Source of the DNA: Mesorhizobium sp. WSM4313
GTDB taxonomy: Bacteria; Pseudomonadota; Alphaproteobacteria; Rhizobiales; Rhizobiaceae
DNA length: 64,000 nucleotides
NCBI RefSeq assembly: GCF_002294725.1
Contig: NZ_NSFT01000004.1
Coordinates: forward strand, 186,001-250,000
Direction of reading: 5' to 3'
Positions 36,449 through 45,448 of the stretch are shown here, piece by piece. A program made the position numbers and the translations under genes. Within the stretch, counting starts at the first letter, position 1; each line of letters begins with the position of its first letter. The notes below the pieces were generated by a model. The model did not search any database, was not told the origin of the DNA, and saw only the letters and a program-made list of their open reading frames with translations.

Positions 36449-37486
36449 TCAGCTGCGCGGCTTGGCCGGCGCGTCGTTCGCCGCCAGTGCCGATTTGTGC
36501 TCGTCCTCGGGCGCGTTGCTGTCGGTCGGCAGCGTGAATTCGACCAGGACCGGCAAATGGTCGGAGCCGATGTCCTCCAGCCGGGCCGATGACAGGATCG
36601 TCACCCCGCCCTTGCTGAACACCTGGTCGATCGGCAGGCCCGCATAGCGGCGCAGAAAGTCAGGCAGCGTGCGGTGGATCCAGGTCGGACCGGCCGAAGG
36701 CATCAGCGTCATACCGCTCATTCGCGCCACCCGCCGCACCGCCGCGCTCCACGGCACGGCATTGCAGTCGCCCGCCATGATGGCGGTCTCGCCGAGCGCG
36801 GCCAGCGGTTGCGCCAGTTCGCCGATCTGCCAGGATTGCTCCTTCGGCCACGGCCAGCTGAGATGGATCGCGGCGACATTGACCGGAATGCCGCCGAAAT
36901 CGATCATGGCGGTAGCCATCGCGCCGCGCGGCTCGCAACGCGGCGCGGTGCCGGCGGCGAAGGGACGGCGCGAGAGCAGCGCGACGCCGAAAATGCCGTT
37001 GGGGTAGTCGCACAGGATACGATAGGGGTAGGCGCCGGCGATATAGCTGAGCTCCTTCGCCCACATGCCGGACACTTCGTCGAGCGTGATGACGTCCGGG
37101 TTGGTCCTGCCGATCAGCGACAGCACCTTCTTCGGCGTCGGGTTGTTGAAGCGCAGGTTCATCTGCAACAGCCTGTAGGTGATGCGGTCGGCCGGCTTTG
37201 CGACCGCCTGCTGCGCCGACAATCTGGGCAGTGCGCCCGTCGTCGTAACGAAGCAGGCGATGGCGAAGACCAGCACGGCGACGGCCTGCAGCCGGTAGGG
37301 ACCGGCCAGCAGGGCCAGCGCGAGCAAGGCCGTCAGCAGGCTCAGATGCATGCGGAAATGAGAGAAGGAATCGAAGGCCGGATGCAGCGCGCCGAAGAAC
37401 CCGGCCAAGAGCGCAGCCGAGCATGCCATCATCGCCAGGACTATCAGCTGAGCCATCATGCTCAAGCGCGCACCGCCCGTTGTCAT
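36449..37486 (-). CDS. Endonuclease/exonuclease/phosphatase family membrane protein
   Basis: 345 residues. Three N-terminal membrane helices (about 10-32, 46-61, 66-84) precede an EEP domain with LLQMNLRFNN, VITLDEVSGMW, HLSWPWP, GDCNAVPWS, IDQVF and GSDHLPVLVEF. The Asn/Glu/Asp/His residues of the metal-dependent phosphodiesterase fold are all present. The substrate is unknown and could be a lipid or nucleic acid. The gene is next to amn on the same strand but ends the cluster. Confidence 0.82.
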   Translation of the reverse strand: MTTGGARLSMMAQLIVLAMMACSAALLAGFFGALHPAFDSFSHFRMHLSLLTALLALALLAGPYRLQAVAVLVFAIACFVTTTGALPRLSAQQAVAKPADRITYRLLQMNLRFNNPTPKKVLSLIGRTNPDVITLDEVSGMWAKELSYIAGAYPYRILCDYPNGIFGVALLSRRPFAAGTAPRCEPRGAMATAMIDFGGIPVNVAAIHLSWPWPKEQSWQIGELAQPLAALGETAIMAGDCNAVPWSAAVRRVARMSGMTLMPSAGPTWIHRTLPDFLRRYAGLPIDQVFSKGGVTILSSARLEDIGSDHLPVLVEFTLPTDSNAPEDEHKSALAANDAPAKPRS

Positions 37487-37585
37487 TTTCTCCGAACCCC
37501 AGTCTTCCGTTCGGACCGGTTATCGGCCAAATTGCGGCCCAAGCAAGACGACCGATTGCCTCGCCGGTCGCTGGCAGGCGTGCGG

Positions 37586-39085
37586 CTATTGGAATGCCGT
37601 TTCGGAAAAGCTTCTGAGCTTGCGCGAATGCAGCCGCTCCATCGGCATTTCGGCCAGCTTCTCCATCGCCTTGATGCCGATGGTCAGATGCTGCGCCACC
37701 TGTCGCTTGTAGAACTCGGTCGCCATGCCGGGCAGCTTCAGCTCGCCATGCAGCGGCTTGTCGGAAACGCACAGCAGCGTCCCATAAGGCACGCGGAAGC
37801 GGAAGCCGTTGGCGGCGATGGTGGCCGATTCCATGTCGAGCGCGATGGCCCGGGACTGCGACAGGCGCTGCACCGGTCCGCGCTGGTCGCGCAGCTCCCA
37901 GTTGCGGTTGTCGATGGTGGCGACGGTGCCGGTGCGCATGATGCGCTTGAGGTCGTAGCCCGACAGGCCGGTCACTTCGGCGACCGCCTCTTGCAGCGCC
38001 ACCTGGATTTCGGCTAGCGGTGGGATCGGCACCCAGACCGGCAGGTCGTCGTCGAGCACATGATCCTCGCGCACATAGGCATGCGCCAGCACATAGTCGC
38101 CCAACGCCTGCGTGTTGCGCAGCCCGGCGCAGTGGCCAAGCATCACCCAGGCATGCGGCCTCAGCACCGCTATATGGTCGGTGATGGTCTTGGCGTTGGA
38201 CGGGCCGACGCCGATATTGACCATGCTGATGCCGCCATGGCCCGGCTTCTTCAGGTGGTAGGCCGGCATCTGCGGCAGGCGGTGCGGCGGCGTTCCTTCC
38301 GGGACCGTCTCCCCGTTCCTGGTCACGACATTGCCGGGTTCGACGAACTCGACATAGCCGCTGTCGCCATTGGCCATCAACTCGCGGGCGCGCGCCACGA
38401 ATTCGTCGATGTAGAACTGGTAATTGGTGAACAGCACGAAGTTCTGGAAGTGCTGCGGGCTGGTCGCCGTGTAATGTGTCATGCGGTGCAGCGAATAATC
38501 GATGCGCTGCGCGGTGAAAGGCGCCAGCGGCCGCGGCTCGCCGAACGCCACCTCGAAGGTGCCGTTGGCGATCTGGTCGTCGGTGCCGTCGAGATCGGGC
38601 ACGTCGAACAGGTCGCGGATCGGTCGCTTGATGCGCTCGGCGGCGGCGCCGTCGACATAGGTGCCTTCCAGGAAGGCGAAATGCAGCGGGATGGGTGTCG
38701 TCGATTCCGAGACCGTCACCGTCACGCCGTGATTGCGCATGATGAGCCGAAGCTGCTCGATGAGATAGTTCTCGAACAGTTGCGGCTGCGTGATCGTGGT
38801 GGCGAAATGGCCGGGCGTCGGCATATGGCCATAGGCCTGGCGCGAGTCGACCTGGCTGAACGAGGTCGTGGTGACGCCGATCTGCGGATAGAAGGCCCGG
38901 TAACGCTTGCTTTCATCTCCGCCCGCGGCAAGAGCCGAGAAAGAATCGCGCAGGAATTTGGTGTTGCGGTCGTACAGCGCCTGCAGCGCCGCGACGGCCT
39001 TTCTGGCGTCGTGGAAGTCCTGCTTGCCGAAGGGCTCCGGCATGACGACCGAGTCGATAGCTTGAGGGTAGATTCGCTTTTCCAT
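37586..39085 (-). CDS. amn: AMP nucleosidase
   Basis: 499 residues, close to the 484 of the E. coli enzyme. The N-terminal domain (DARKAVAALQALYDR, RAFYPQIGVTT) and the phosphorylase-like C-terminal domain (VNIGVGPSNAKTITDH, PHAWVMLGHCAGLR, ALDMESATIAANGFRF) are both present. The enzyme splits AMP into adenine and ribose-5-phosphate, regulating the adenylate pool. The start at 39085 gives MEKRIYPQ. The next minus-strand gene downstream is the EEP-family protein, 99 bp away. Confidence 0.93.
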   Translation of the reverse strand: MEKRIYPQAIDSVVMPEPFGKQDFHDARKAVAALQALYDRNTKFLRDSFSALAAGGDESKRYRAFYPQIGVTTTSFSQVDSRQAYGHMPTPGHFATTITQPQLFENYLIEQLRLIMRNHGVTVTVSESTTPIPLHFAFLEGTYVDGAAAERIKRPIRDLFDVPDLDGTDDQIANGTFEVAFGEPRPLAPFTAQRIDYSLHRMTHYTATSPQHFQNFVLFTNYQFYIDEFVARARELMANGDSGYVEFVEPGNVVTRNGETVPEGTPPHRLPQMPAYHLKKPGHGGISMVNIGVGPSNAKTITDHIAVLRPHAWVMLGHCAGLRNTQALGDYVLAHAYVREDHVLDDDLPVWVPIPPLAEIQVALQEAVAEVTGLSGYDLKRIMRTGTVATIDNRNWELRDQRGPVQRLSQSRAIALDMESATIAANGFRFRVPYGTLLCVSDKPLHGELKLPGMATEFYKRQVAQHLTIGIKAMEKLAEMPMERLHSRKLRSFSETAFQ

Positions 39086-39177
39086 GGCTCAATATAGAGA
39101 CTCAGGAGAGCGCTTGGGAGGGGTGAGCGGACAGGAACCGCAACCCAGCTGGAGATTTTTGTTATCGCTCCAATTCA

Positions 39178-39263
39178 AGGTGTGACCTGATTCAGGTCAG
39201 GCCGAGTCGAGAAAGGTGGATTCCGAGAACCGGCCTACGCCTCACCTGAATATCGTCACATCT
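39178..39263. repeat. Family A palindromic repeat, internally deleted copy
   Basis: 86 bp. Outer arms AGGTGTGAC/GTCACATCT and inner ATTCAGGT/CACCTGAA remain, but the central hairpin has been lost. The end overlaps the TAG stop of the small minus-strand gene at 39262. Confidence 0.72.
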
Positions 39264-39456
39264 ACCCGCGCTGCAGGCTGATCAGCAGCACGAAGCCTAC
39301 GCTGGTGTTCTTGTGCGGCGGCGCCTCGATCCTATGGCTTGTATCGGCCCGCATCATCGGCACCGCCAGCACCGGGGCTGCCAGCAGCATCAGGATAAGC
39401 ATCGCCCGCGGCAGCAGCCGGAGGATCTTCGTTGCATTGTCGGCGATGCGGTTCAT
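39262..39456 (-). CDS. Small membrane protein (64 aa), hypothetical
   Basis: MNRIADNATKILRLLPRAML followed by a hydrophobic helix (about 17-35) and a short tail with SHRIEAPPHKNTSVGFVLL. No family is recognised. The frame is supported by two observations: its TAG stop falls exactly where a family A repeat begins, as for real genes elsewhere in this window, and another small membrane gene lies just upstream on the same strand. The ribosome site is weak. Confidence 0.45.
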   Translation of the reverse strand: MNRIADNATKILRLLPRAMLILMLLAAPVLAVPMMRADTSHRIEAPPHKNTSVGFVLLISLQRG

Positions 39457-39522
39457 TTCGGTGGTGTCCCGGTTTTCAGCTTGGTCGATTTTAAGCTCTG
39501 TCGTTTCAGCGCTCGATTTGGT

Positions 39523-39657
39523 TCACGAGGCCGACAATGCGGGCACCGGCCGTTCCCAAGGGCGGGCCGAATGACCGGCCTCCGCCACCAGGATGGCGAA
39601 GAGCATGCCGAACAGGCTCATCAGCAGGCAAACGATGGTGAAGCGACGGGCAAGCAT
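39523..39657 (-). CDS. Very small membrane protein (44 aa), hypothetical
   Basis: Read on the minus strand from the ATG at 39657: MLARRFTIVCLLMSLFGMLF continuing AILVAEAG and ending ALSAS. It has one membrane helix after a basic start. A strong GGAGAG ribosome site lies at the right distance. The hydrophobic pattern, ribosome site and tandem arrangement with 39262-39456 make it a likely gene despite its size. Its function is unknown. Confidence 0.5.
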   Translation of the reverse strand: MLARRFTIVCLLMSLFGMLFAILVAEAGHSARPWERPVPALSAS

Positions 39658-39816
39658 TTCTCTCTCCTTCAATGCGGGAGAAAATGCCTGACGGCCTCTG
39701 AACCGGTTCTGAGACCGGTATTCATCTGCGGTTCAAATTGATTGACGAGGGTCTTGCACGGTGCCGGTGCCACAGCGCGGCGGAGCGCTGTCGCTGCAAT
39801 AGAAAACGGGGCCGCG

Positions 39817-39974
39817 TAGAGCAATTCCAGGAAAATTGTGAGCGGTTTTCCGTTCGGGATTGCGTCAAACAAAGACGCAATTCCAGGAAAGGTGTGAGCG
39901 GTTTTCCGTCCGGGATTGCGTCAGACAAGGAAATAGGGCGTTTCACCGTTCCGCAAAAACGGTGAAACGCCCCT
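39817..39974. repeat. Tandem GCAATTCC hairpins plus AGGGCG module
   Basis: Two head-to-tail copies of the module AATTCCAGGAAA..GCGGTTTTCC, each closing with GGATTGCGTC, followed by a module with arms AGGGCGTTTCACCGTT and AACGGTGAAACGCCCC. Compared with 24359 the last module changed AGAGCG to AGGGCG on one arm and CGCTCT to CGCCCC on the other. It fills most of the 348-bp gap before the DUF2147 gene. Confidence 0.7.
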
Positions 39975-40005
39975 TGGCCGTCTCGTATGGTCTGGAGTTT
40001 GGCGC

Positions 40006-40347
40006 TTAGAGCTTGTGCCAGGTCTGGCTCTTGCAGATCAGGCCGCCGAGCACGCAGCCGCTCATCTTGAGCGCGGTGCCCGAGAGCGTCGCCTTGCCGG
40101 AATAGGTCTTGTCGTTTGCCGGGTCGGTGATGCTGCCGGCATATTTGTTGTCGCCGGCCGCCTTCAGCGAGCCGATCGTCTTGCCGGCGTATTTGCCGGT
40201 CTTGAGCGTGATCGAGAAAGAACCGCTCCCGCCGATCGCCGCGGTGTCGCCGGCCTGCGTCTTCCAGTTGCCTTCGATCGGGTCAGCGCATGCGGCGCCC
40301 GCCATGATCAAGGTGGCCGCCAGGGCCAGAGTCAGCTTTCGAAACAT
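40006..40347 (-). CDS. DUF2147 domain-containing secreted protein
   Basis: 113 residues. A signal peptide (MFRKLTLALAATLIMAGAAC, cleavage near CADP) leads to a small beta-barrel-like domain starting DPIEGNWKTQAGD and ending CVLGGLICKSQTWHKL, the DUF2147 pattern. The ATG at 40347 has a GGGAGG ribosome site; a GTG three codons earlier overlaps it. Periplasmic; function not established. Confidence 0.8.
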   Translation of the reverse strand: MFRKLTLALAATLIMAGAACADPIEGNWKTQAGDTAAIGGSGSFSITLKTGKYAGKTIGSLKAAGDNKYAGSITDPANDKTYSGKATLSGTALKMSGCVLGGLICKSQTWHKL

Positions 40348-40784
40348 CGTGTCCACCTCCCTATGGGGTTGCGGCGGGCTCCAGTCCGCCTTCCTGCCCC
40401 TTACGCAAAGGTAAAGCTAATCCAGCCGCCGCCAAAACGAAAGCGGTGCCGCGACGGAAGGTTGCAAGGATTTTCGCCACGCGGCCGACTGAAGATAAAC
40501 GCGATCGAAAAACGCTTCGGTTTCCGTGGTTAGCGAAGTCTTGATTCCGCCGCCGGCAATTTTCATCGAATTTGGCGCAAAATGGCTGAAACGCTGGATT
40601 CCCATGCTTAACGGTTTTCCGCGTTTACCTCTTGTTTTAGCTTTGTTTTCCTCAAATTAAGCAAGCCATTTAACGACAGATTCAAGGCCAGCCGTCATCC
40701 TCGAAAGCATCGAAAGAGCGGCTCGTCCCGAGGGGATACCACGGGAAAAGGAGGCAGCTCTCGGGAGCCAGACAGGGGATTGAA
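40348..40784. other. Long intergenic region, partly AT-rich
   Basis: 437 bp between divergent genes. The portion at about 40600-40680 is notably AT-rich for this genome (TTGTTTTAGCTTTGTTTTCC) and is the likely promoter area for the Sel1-like gene, whose AAAAGGAGGC ribosome site is at 40744-40753. I see no coding frame or repeat in it. Confidence 0.4.
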
Positions 40785-41051
40785 ATGGCACGCTTTGAAA
40801 TGCTTGAGGACGGCTTCGGCGCCATGGGGGCAACTGCCCAGGCCGACATTCTTTTCGAACTGGGCATGATGTATGCGACGGGCCGCGATTGCGAGACCGA
40901 TGTCGTTGCCGCCCACAAATGGTTCAACATCGCCGCGATCAAGGGCTCGGCCCGCGCCGCCGAGCTGCGCTCGGAACTGTCGGCCACCATGTCGAAAGTC
41001 GAGATCGCCACGGCGCTGCGCGAAGCCCGCGAATGGATGACGATGCACTGA
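40785..41051 (+). CDS. Short Sel1-repeat-like protein
   Basis: 88 residues containing one clear Sel1-type repeat: ADILFELGMMYATGRDCETD then VVAAHKWFNIAAIKGSARAAE. Such small alpha-solenoid fragments probably mediate protein contacts. No signal peptide or membrane segment is seen. It is followed by a terminator at 41211, so it forms a single-gene unit with a long AT-rich leader. Confidence 0.75.
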   Translation: MARFEMLEDGFGAMGATAQADILFELGMMYATGRDCETDVVAAHKWFNIAAIKGSARAAELRSELSATMSKVEIATALREAREWMTMH

Positions 41052-41210
41052 TCCTCAGCGCGTAGCGCTCAGAGCTCATCGGGACAAGGCCGCGAAAAGA
41101 CGGCCGGTCAAGAAGAACGAGAACGTGGCGGGTTGAGACAACCGAAGCCACGCAAAAAACAGGGAAGCGAGCGGGTTTCAGGCGCGGGGGCGTCTGGGGA
41201 GCTCGACTGC

Positions 41211-41251
41211 AAAAGCCGTGACCGACCGAAACAAGGTCGGCGCGGCTTTTT
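41211..41251 (+). terminator. Rho-independent terminator after the Sel1-like gene
   Basis: AAAAGCCG-TG-ACCGACC pairs with GGTCGG-CG-CGGCTTTTT across a GAAACAA loop, followed by TTTTT. The remaining bases to 41418 should contain the promoter of the binding-protein gene. Confidence 0.82.
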
Positions 41252-41418
41252 GAATTACGCTTGGTAATCAGGCGCGTGGCCCAAGAAATCCTCGTCGGAA
41301 TGAACCAAAGCCGGCCTCACTGTCCTCTCGACAGTTTCGGCGAAGGGTGAAATTGTCCCGGCTCTGTGGAAGAAGCGCGGCCGGATCGGCACGCGCAAGT
41401 GGAGGAGTTCTTATAGTC

Positions 41419-42540
41419 ATGAAAAAATTGGGTATTTTGAGCGCGGCCGCTTTTGGCCTGATGATGAGCGCCCCGGTTGCCTTCGCCGACGACATCACCA
41501 TTTCGGTGGTCGGCCCCATGACCGGCCAGCTCGCCACCATCGGTGACCAGTTCAAGCAGGGCGCGCAGGCCGCCGCCGACGCGATCAATGCGGCTGGCGG
41601 CGTCAACGGCTCCCAGATCAAGCTCGACATCGAAGACGACCAGTGCGATCCGAAGCAGGCGGTCTCGGTCGCCAACCGCATCGTCGCCAACGGCGTCAAA
41701 TTCGTCGACGGCCATGCCTGCTCGGGCTCCAGCATTCCGGCCTCGGCCGTCTATGCCGAAGCCGGCACGCTGATGATGAGCCCCGCCTCGTCCAACCCGG
41801 TGCTGACCGACGCCGCCGCCAAGGCCGGCTGGCCGACCATCATGCGCCTCTACACGCGTGACGACGCGCAGGGCGCCTTCATCGGCCCCTGGATCGCCAA
41901 GAAATACGCCGGCAAGAACGTTGTCGTCCTGCACGACAAGAGCGCCTACGGCCAGGGCGTTGCCGACGCCGTGAAGGCGACGATGAATGCCGGCGGTCTC
42001 AAGGAAGTCGATTACGAGGGCATCAATGCCGGTGAGAAGGACTATTCGGCCCTCGTCACCAAGCTGAAGGAACTGAAGGCCGACGTCGTCTATTTCGGCG
42101 GCTATCACCCCGAGGCGGGTCTGATCCTGCGTCAGGCGGCCGAGCAGAACGTCAAGTTCCAGCTGATCATGCCGGACTCGATCGCTTCGCCGGAATTCTG
42201 GCAGGTTGCCGGCCCGGCCGGTGAAGGCACCATGTTCGTCTTCCCGTCGGACCCGCAGGCCAAGCCTGAAGCGAAGGACGCGGTCGCCAAGATCAAGGCC
42301 GGCGGCTTCACGCCCGAGGGCTTCACGCTGTTCTCCTATGCGGTGATCCAGGCTGTGGCCGAAGGCGTCAAGCGCGCCGGCACCGACGATCCGGCCAAGG
42401 TCGCCGAGGCGCTCAAGGACGGCAAGCCGATCAGCACCGTGGTCGGCGACGTCATCTTCGACGAGAAGGGCGATCTGAAGAACGCCAGCTACGACATCAA
42501 CCAGTGGCACGATGGCAAATACGCGCCGATCAAGCCGTAA
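41419..42540 (+). CDS. Branched-chain amino acid ABC transporter substrate-binding protein
   Basis: 373 residues with a signal peptide ending APVAFAD. The periplasmic-binding fold has VGPMTGQLATIGDQFKQGAQ, NAAGGVNGSQIKLDIEDDQC and DGHACSGSSIPASAVYAEAG, typical of LivJ/LivK-type proteins for leucine, isoleucine and valine. The membrane and ATPase subunits are not adjacent, so it must serve a transporter encoded elsewhere. A strong GGAGGAG ribosome site precedes the ATG at 41419. It converges on the leucine-degradation genes. Confidence 0.9.
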   Translation: MKKLGILSAAAFGLMMSAPVAFADDITISVVGPMTGQLATIGDQFKQGAQAAADAINAAGGVNGSQIKLDIEDDQCDPKQAVSVANRIVANGVKFVDGHACSGSSIPASAVYAEAGTLMMSPASSNPVLTDAAAKAGWPTIMRLYTRDDAQGAFIGPWIAKKYAGKNVVVLHDKSAYGQGVADAVKATMNAGGLKEVDYEGINAGEKDYSALVTKLKELKADVVYFGGYHPEAGLILRQAAEQNVKFQLIMPDSIASPEFWQVAGPAGEGTMFVFPSDPQAKPEAKDAVAKIKAGGFTPEGFTLFSYAVIQAVAEGVKRAGTDDPAKVAEALKDGKPISTVVGDVIFDEKGDLKNASYDINQWHDGKYAPIKP

Positions 42541-42559
42541 TCGGTTCTGCAAGAATCAA

Positions 42560-42590
42560 GGAAATGGCCGGGACGAGCCCGGCCATTTCC
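42560..42590 (+). terminator. Terminator-like hairpin after the binding-protein gene
   Basis: Perfect arms GGAAATGGCCGGG and CCCGGCCATTTCC with loop ACGAG. The following T content is weak (GTTTGTG), but the position 20 bp after the stop fits termination. Confidence 0.75.
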
Positions 42591-42679
42591 GTTTGTGCTG
42601 CGGCATTGACGTGCAGGGGAGGTTGTCCCGCCATACCTAATTATTTTGTCTCGTTAACGAGACAATTCGAACAGCCGCC

Positions 42680-44644
42680 TCAGCCCTGCCCATTCTCCGC
42701 AAACCGCACCAGCACCGTGCCGTCGCTGACCTGCGCGCCCTCTGCCGCGATCTCGGCGATCACGCCGTCATGTGGGGCGGCGATCATGTGCTCCATCTTC
42801 ATCGCTTCGAGGATCAAAAGCGGCTGGCCCTTGATCACGGCATCGCCCGCCGCGGCGCGCACCAGCTTGACCAGCCCCGGCATCGGCGCGCGCAGGCTGC
42901 TTGAGGCGGCTCCCGCCTCGTCGGCCTTGGCGAGCGGATCGGGGACTGTGAACGTATAGCCGACCGCGCCCTCGAAGACGGTGACATGGCCTGGCCAGCG
43001 GGCGGCATGCGGCATGGTCCTCAAATCATGTGTGTTCACCGCATCATGCGGCGCCTCCAGCGCCACCTGGAAGCGGCCGTCCGAGCGTGCCGAAACCCGC
43101 GCCAGGATGTTCTCCTCGCCATAGCGCAAGCGGGTGCGGCGCGAGAGCGGGTGGAAATGGGCATAGCTGGAAAGCGTGGACCAGGGATCGGCGGCGGAAG
43201 CGGGCACGGCGGTATCCGCCGCCGCCAGCGCCGCGGCTGCGATCGTCTCGTCGCTCGGCGCGGCAATGGCGGTGAGCGCCGCCTGGTGCCGGCCGATCAG
43301 TCCGGTATCGAGATCGCCGGCAGCGAAATCGGCGTCGGCAGCGAGCGCCGCCAGGAAGGCGGTGTTGACGGTCGAGCCGGCCACTTCTGTCCGCGCCAGC
43401 ATCTCGCGCAGCGTGCCGAGCGCCGACGCCCGATCCTTGCCGTGCGCTACCAGCTTCGCGATCATCGGATCATAGAAGGGAGAGATTGCATCGCCGGCGC
43501 GCACGCCGGTCTCGATGCGTATCGCGGCGCCTTCCGGCGCCGCGTCGGGGAATTTGAGATGATGCAGCGTGCCGGTCGCCGGCAGGAACCCTCTCACGGC
43601 GTCCTCGGCATAGAGGCGGGCCTCGAAAGCGTGGCCGAACAAAGCGATCTCATTCTGCATCTTCGGCAGCGTTTCGCCGGACGCGACGCGAAGCTGCCAT
43701 TCGACGAGATCGACGCCGGTGACCATCTCGGTGACGGGATGCTCGACCTGCAGTCGGGTGTTCATCTCCATGAACCAGAAGCGGTCGGCCTTGAGCCCCT
43801 GAGAGGCGTCGACGATGAACTCGATCGTGCCGGCGCCCGAATAATTGATCGCCTTGGCGGCCTTCACGGCCGCCTCCGTCATCGACTTGCGCAGCGCCGG
43901 CGTCATGCCGGGGGCAGGCGCTTCCTCGATCACCTTCTGGTGGCGGCGCTGCGCCGAACAATCGCGTTCGAAAAGATGCACGGCGTTGCCGAAATTGTCG
44001 CCGAACACCTGCACTTCGATGTGACGCGGCTTATCGACATATTTTTCCACCAGCACGCGATCGTCGCCGAACGCCGCCTTCGCCTCGCGACGCGCGCTGG
44101 AAAGCGCCTCCGAGAAATCGTCGGGATGGTCGACGCGCCGCATGCCCTTGCCGCCGCCGCCGGCGCGCGCCTTGATCAGCACCGGGTAGCCGATCTCGCG
44201 CGCCTTGGACGCAAGCAGGACGATTTCCTGTGCTTCGCCGTGATAACCCGGCACCACCGGCACGCCGGCCTTTTCCATCAGCCGCTTGGCGGCGTCCTTC
44301 AATCCCATGGCGCGGATCGAGGCAGCGGAAGGACCGATGAAGACAAGGCCTGCCGCCGTCGCCTGATCGACGAAATCGGGATTTTCCGACAGGAAGCCGT
44401 AGCCGGGATGGATGGCCTCGGCGCCGGTGGCGAGCGCCGCCGCCACGATCCTGTCGCCGCGCAGATAGCTTTCGCCGACGGGCGAGGGGCCGATATGCAC
44501 GGCCTCGTCGGCCATCTCGACATGGAGCGCGCGGGCATCCGCGTCCGAATAGACGGCGACGGTGCGCACACCGAGCCTGCGGGCGGTTCGGATGACACGA
44601 CAGGCGATCTCGCCGCGATTGGCGATTAGGATCTTGCCGAACAT
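42680..44644 (-). CDS. mccA: Methylcrotonyl-CoA carboxylase alpha (biotin-carrying) subunit
   Basis: 654 residues. The biotin carboxylase part opens with FGKILIANRGEIACRVIRTA and has the ATP-grasp segment ARAGGGGKGMRRV and EMNTRLQVEHPVTE. The C-terminal biotin-carrier domain has the attachment motif EAMKMEH near residue 615. With the beta subunit at 45449 and isovaleryl-CoA dehydrogenase nearby, leucine breakdown is the most likely pathway; acetyl/propionyl-CoA carboxylases share the architecture. The ATG at 44644 is used. A 160-bp palindromic repeat separates it from the macrodomain gene. Confidence 0.88.
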   Translation of the reverse strand: MFGKILIANRGEIACRVIRTARRLGVRTVAVYSDADARALHVEMADEAVHIGPSPVGESYLRGDRIVAAALATGAEAIHPGYGFLSENPDFVDQATAAGLVFIGPSAASIRAMGLKDAAKRLMEKAGVPVVPGYHGEAQEIVLLASKAREIGYPVLIKARAGGGGKGMRRVDHPDDFSEALSSARREAKAAFGDDRVLVEKYVDKPRHIEVQVFGDNFGNAVHLFERDCSAQRRHQKVIEEAPAPGMTPALRKSMTEAAVKAAKAINYSGAGTIEFIVDASQGLKADRFWFMEMNTRLQVEHPVTEMVTGVDLVEWQLRVASGETLPKMQNEIALFGHAFEARLYAEDAVRGFLPATGTLHHLKFPDAAPEGAAIRIETGVRAGDAISPFYDPMIAKLVAHGKDRASALGTLREMLARTEVAGSTVNTAFLAALAADADFAAGDLDTGLIGRHQAALTAIAAPSDETIAAAALAAADTAVPASAADPWSTLSSYAHFHPLSRRTRLRYGEENILARVSARSDGRFQVALEAPHDAVNTHDLRTMPHAARWPGHVTVFEGAVGYTFTVPDPLAKADEAGAASSSLRAPMPGLVKLVRAAAGDAVIKGQPLLILEAMKMEHMIAAPHDGVIAEIAAEGAQVSDGTVLVRFAENGQG

Positions 44645-44692
44645 GAAGCCTCCGCAGCCAGGGTGTGTCTCGGGCGACGACGGCATACCTTC

Positions 44693-44852
44693 GCGCCCCC
44701 CTCTGTCCTGCCGGACATCTCCCCCACTTGGGGGGAGATTGGCAGCTTTGGCGCAGCCGCTCTCTTTTCAACGATAGTGATTGGCGAAAGCCGTCGTGAC
44801 GTCCGATCTCCCCCCAAGAGGGGGAGATGTCCGGCAGGACAGAGGGGGGCGC
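44693..44852. repeat. CC-rich long palindromic repeat
   Basis: Arms of about 40 bp at 44693-44743 and 44802-44852 (GCGCCCCCCTCTGTCCTGCC against GGCAGGACAGAGGGGGGCGC) surround a divergent middle. Fragments of the same unit appear at 24297-24332 and 30925-30965. It lies inside the leucine operon, in the gap between the macrodomain gene and mccA. Confidence 0.82.
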
Positions 44853-44915
44853 TGTCCCGCCAGCCTCTCCAGCTGATCATCTGAATTTGCCTGCACTGAG
44901 CCTTTTGCTTCAAGG

Positions 44916-45446
<531 letters not shown>

Positions 45447-45448
45447 CG

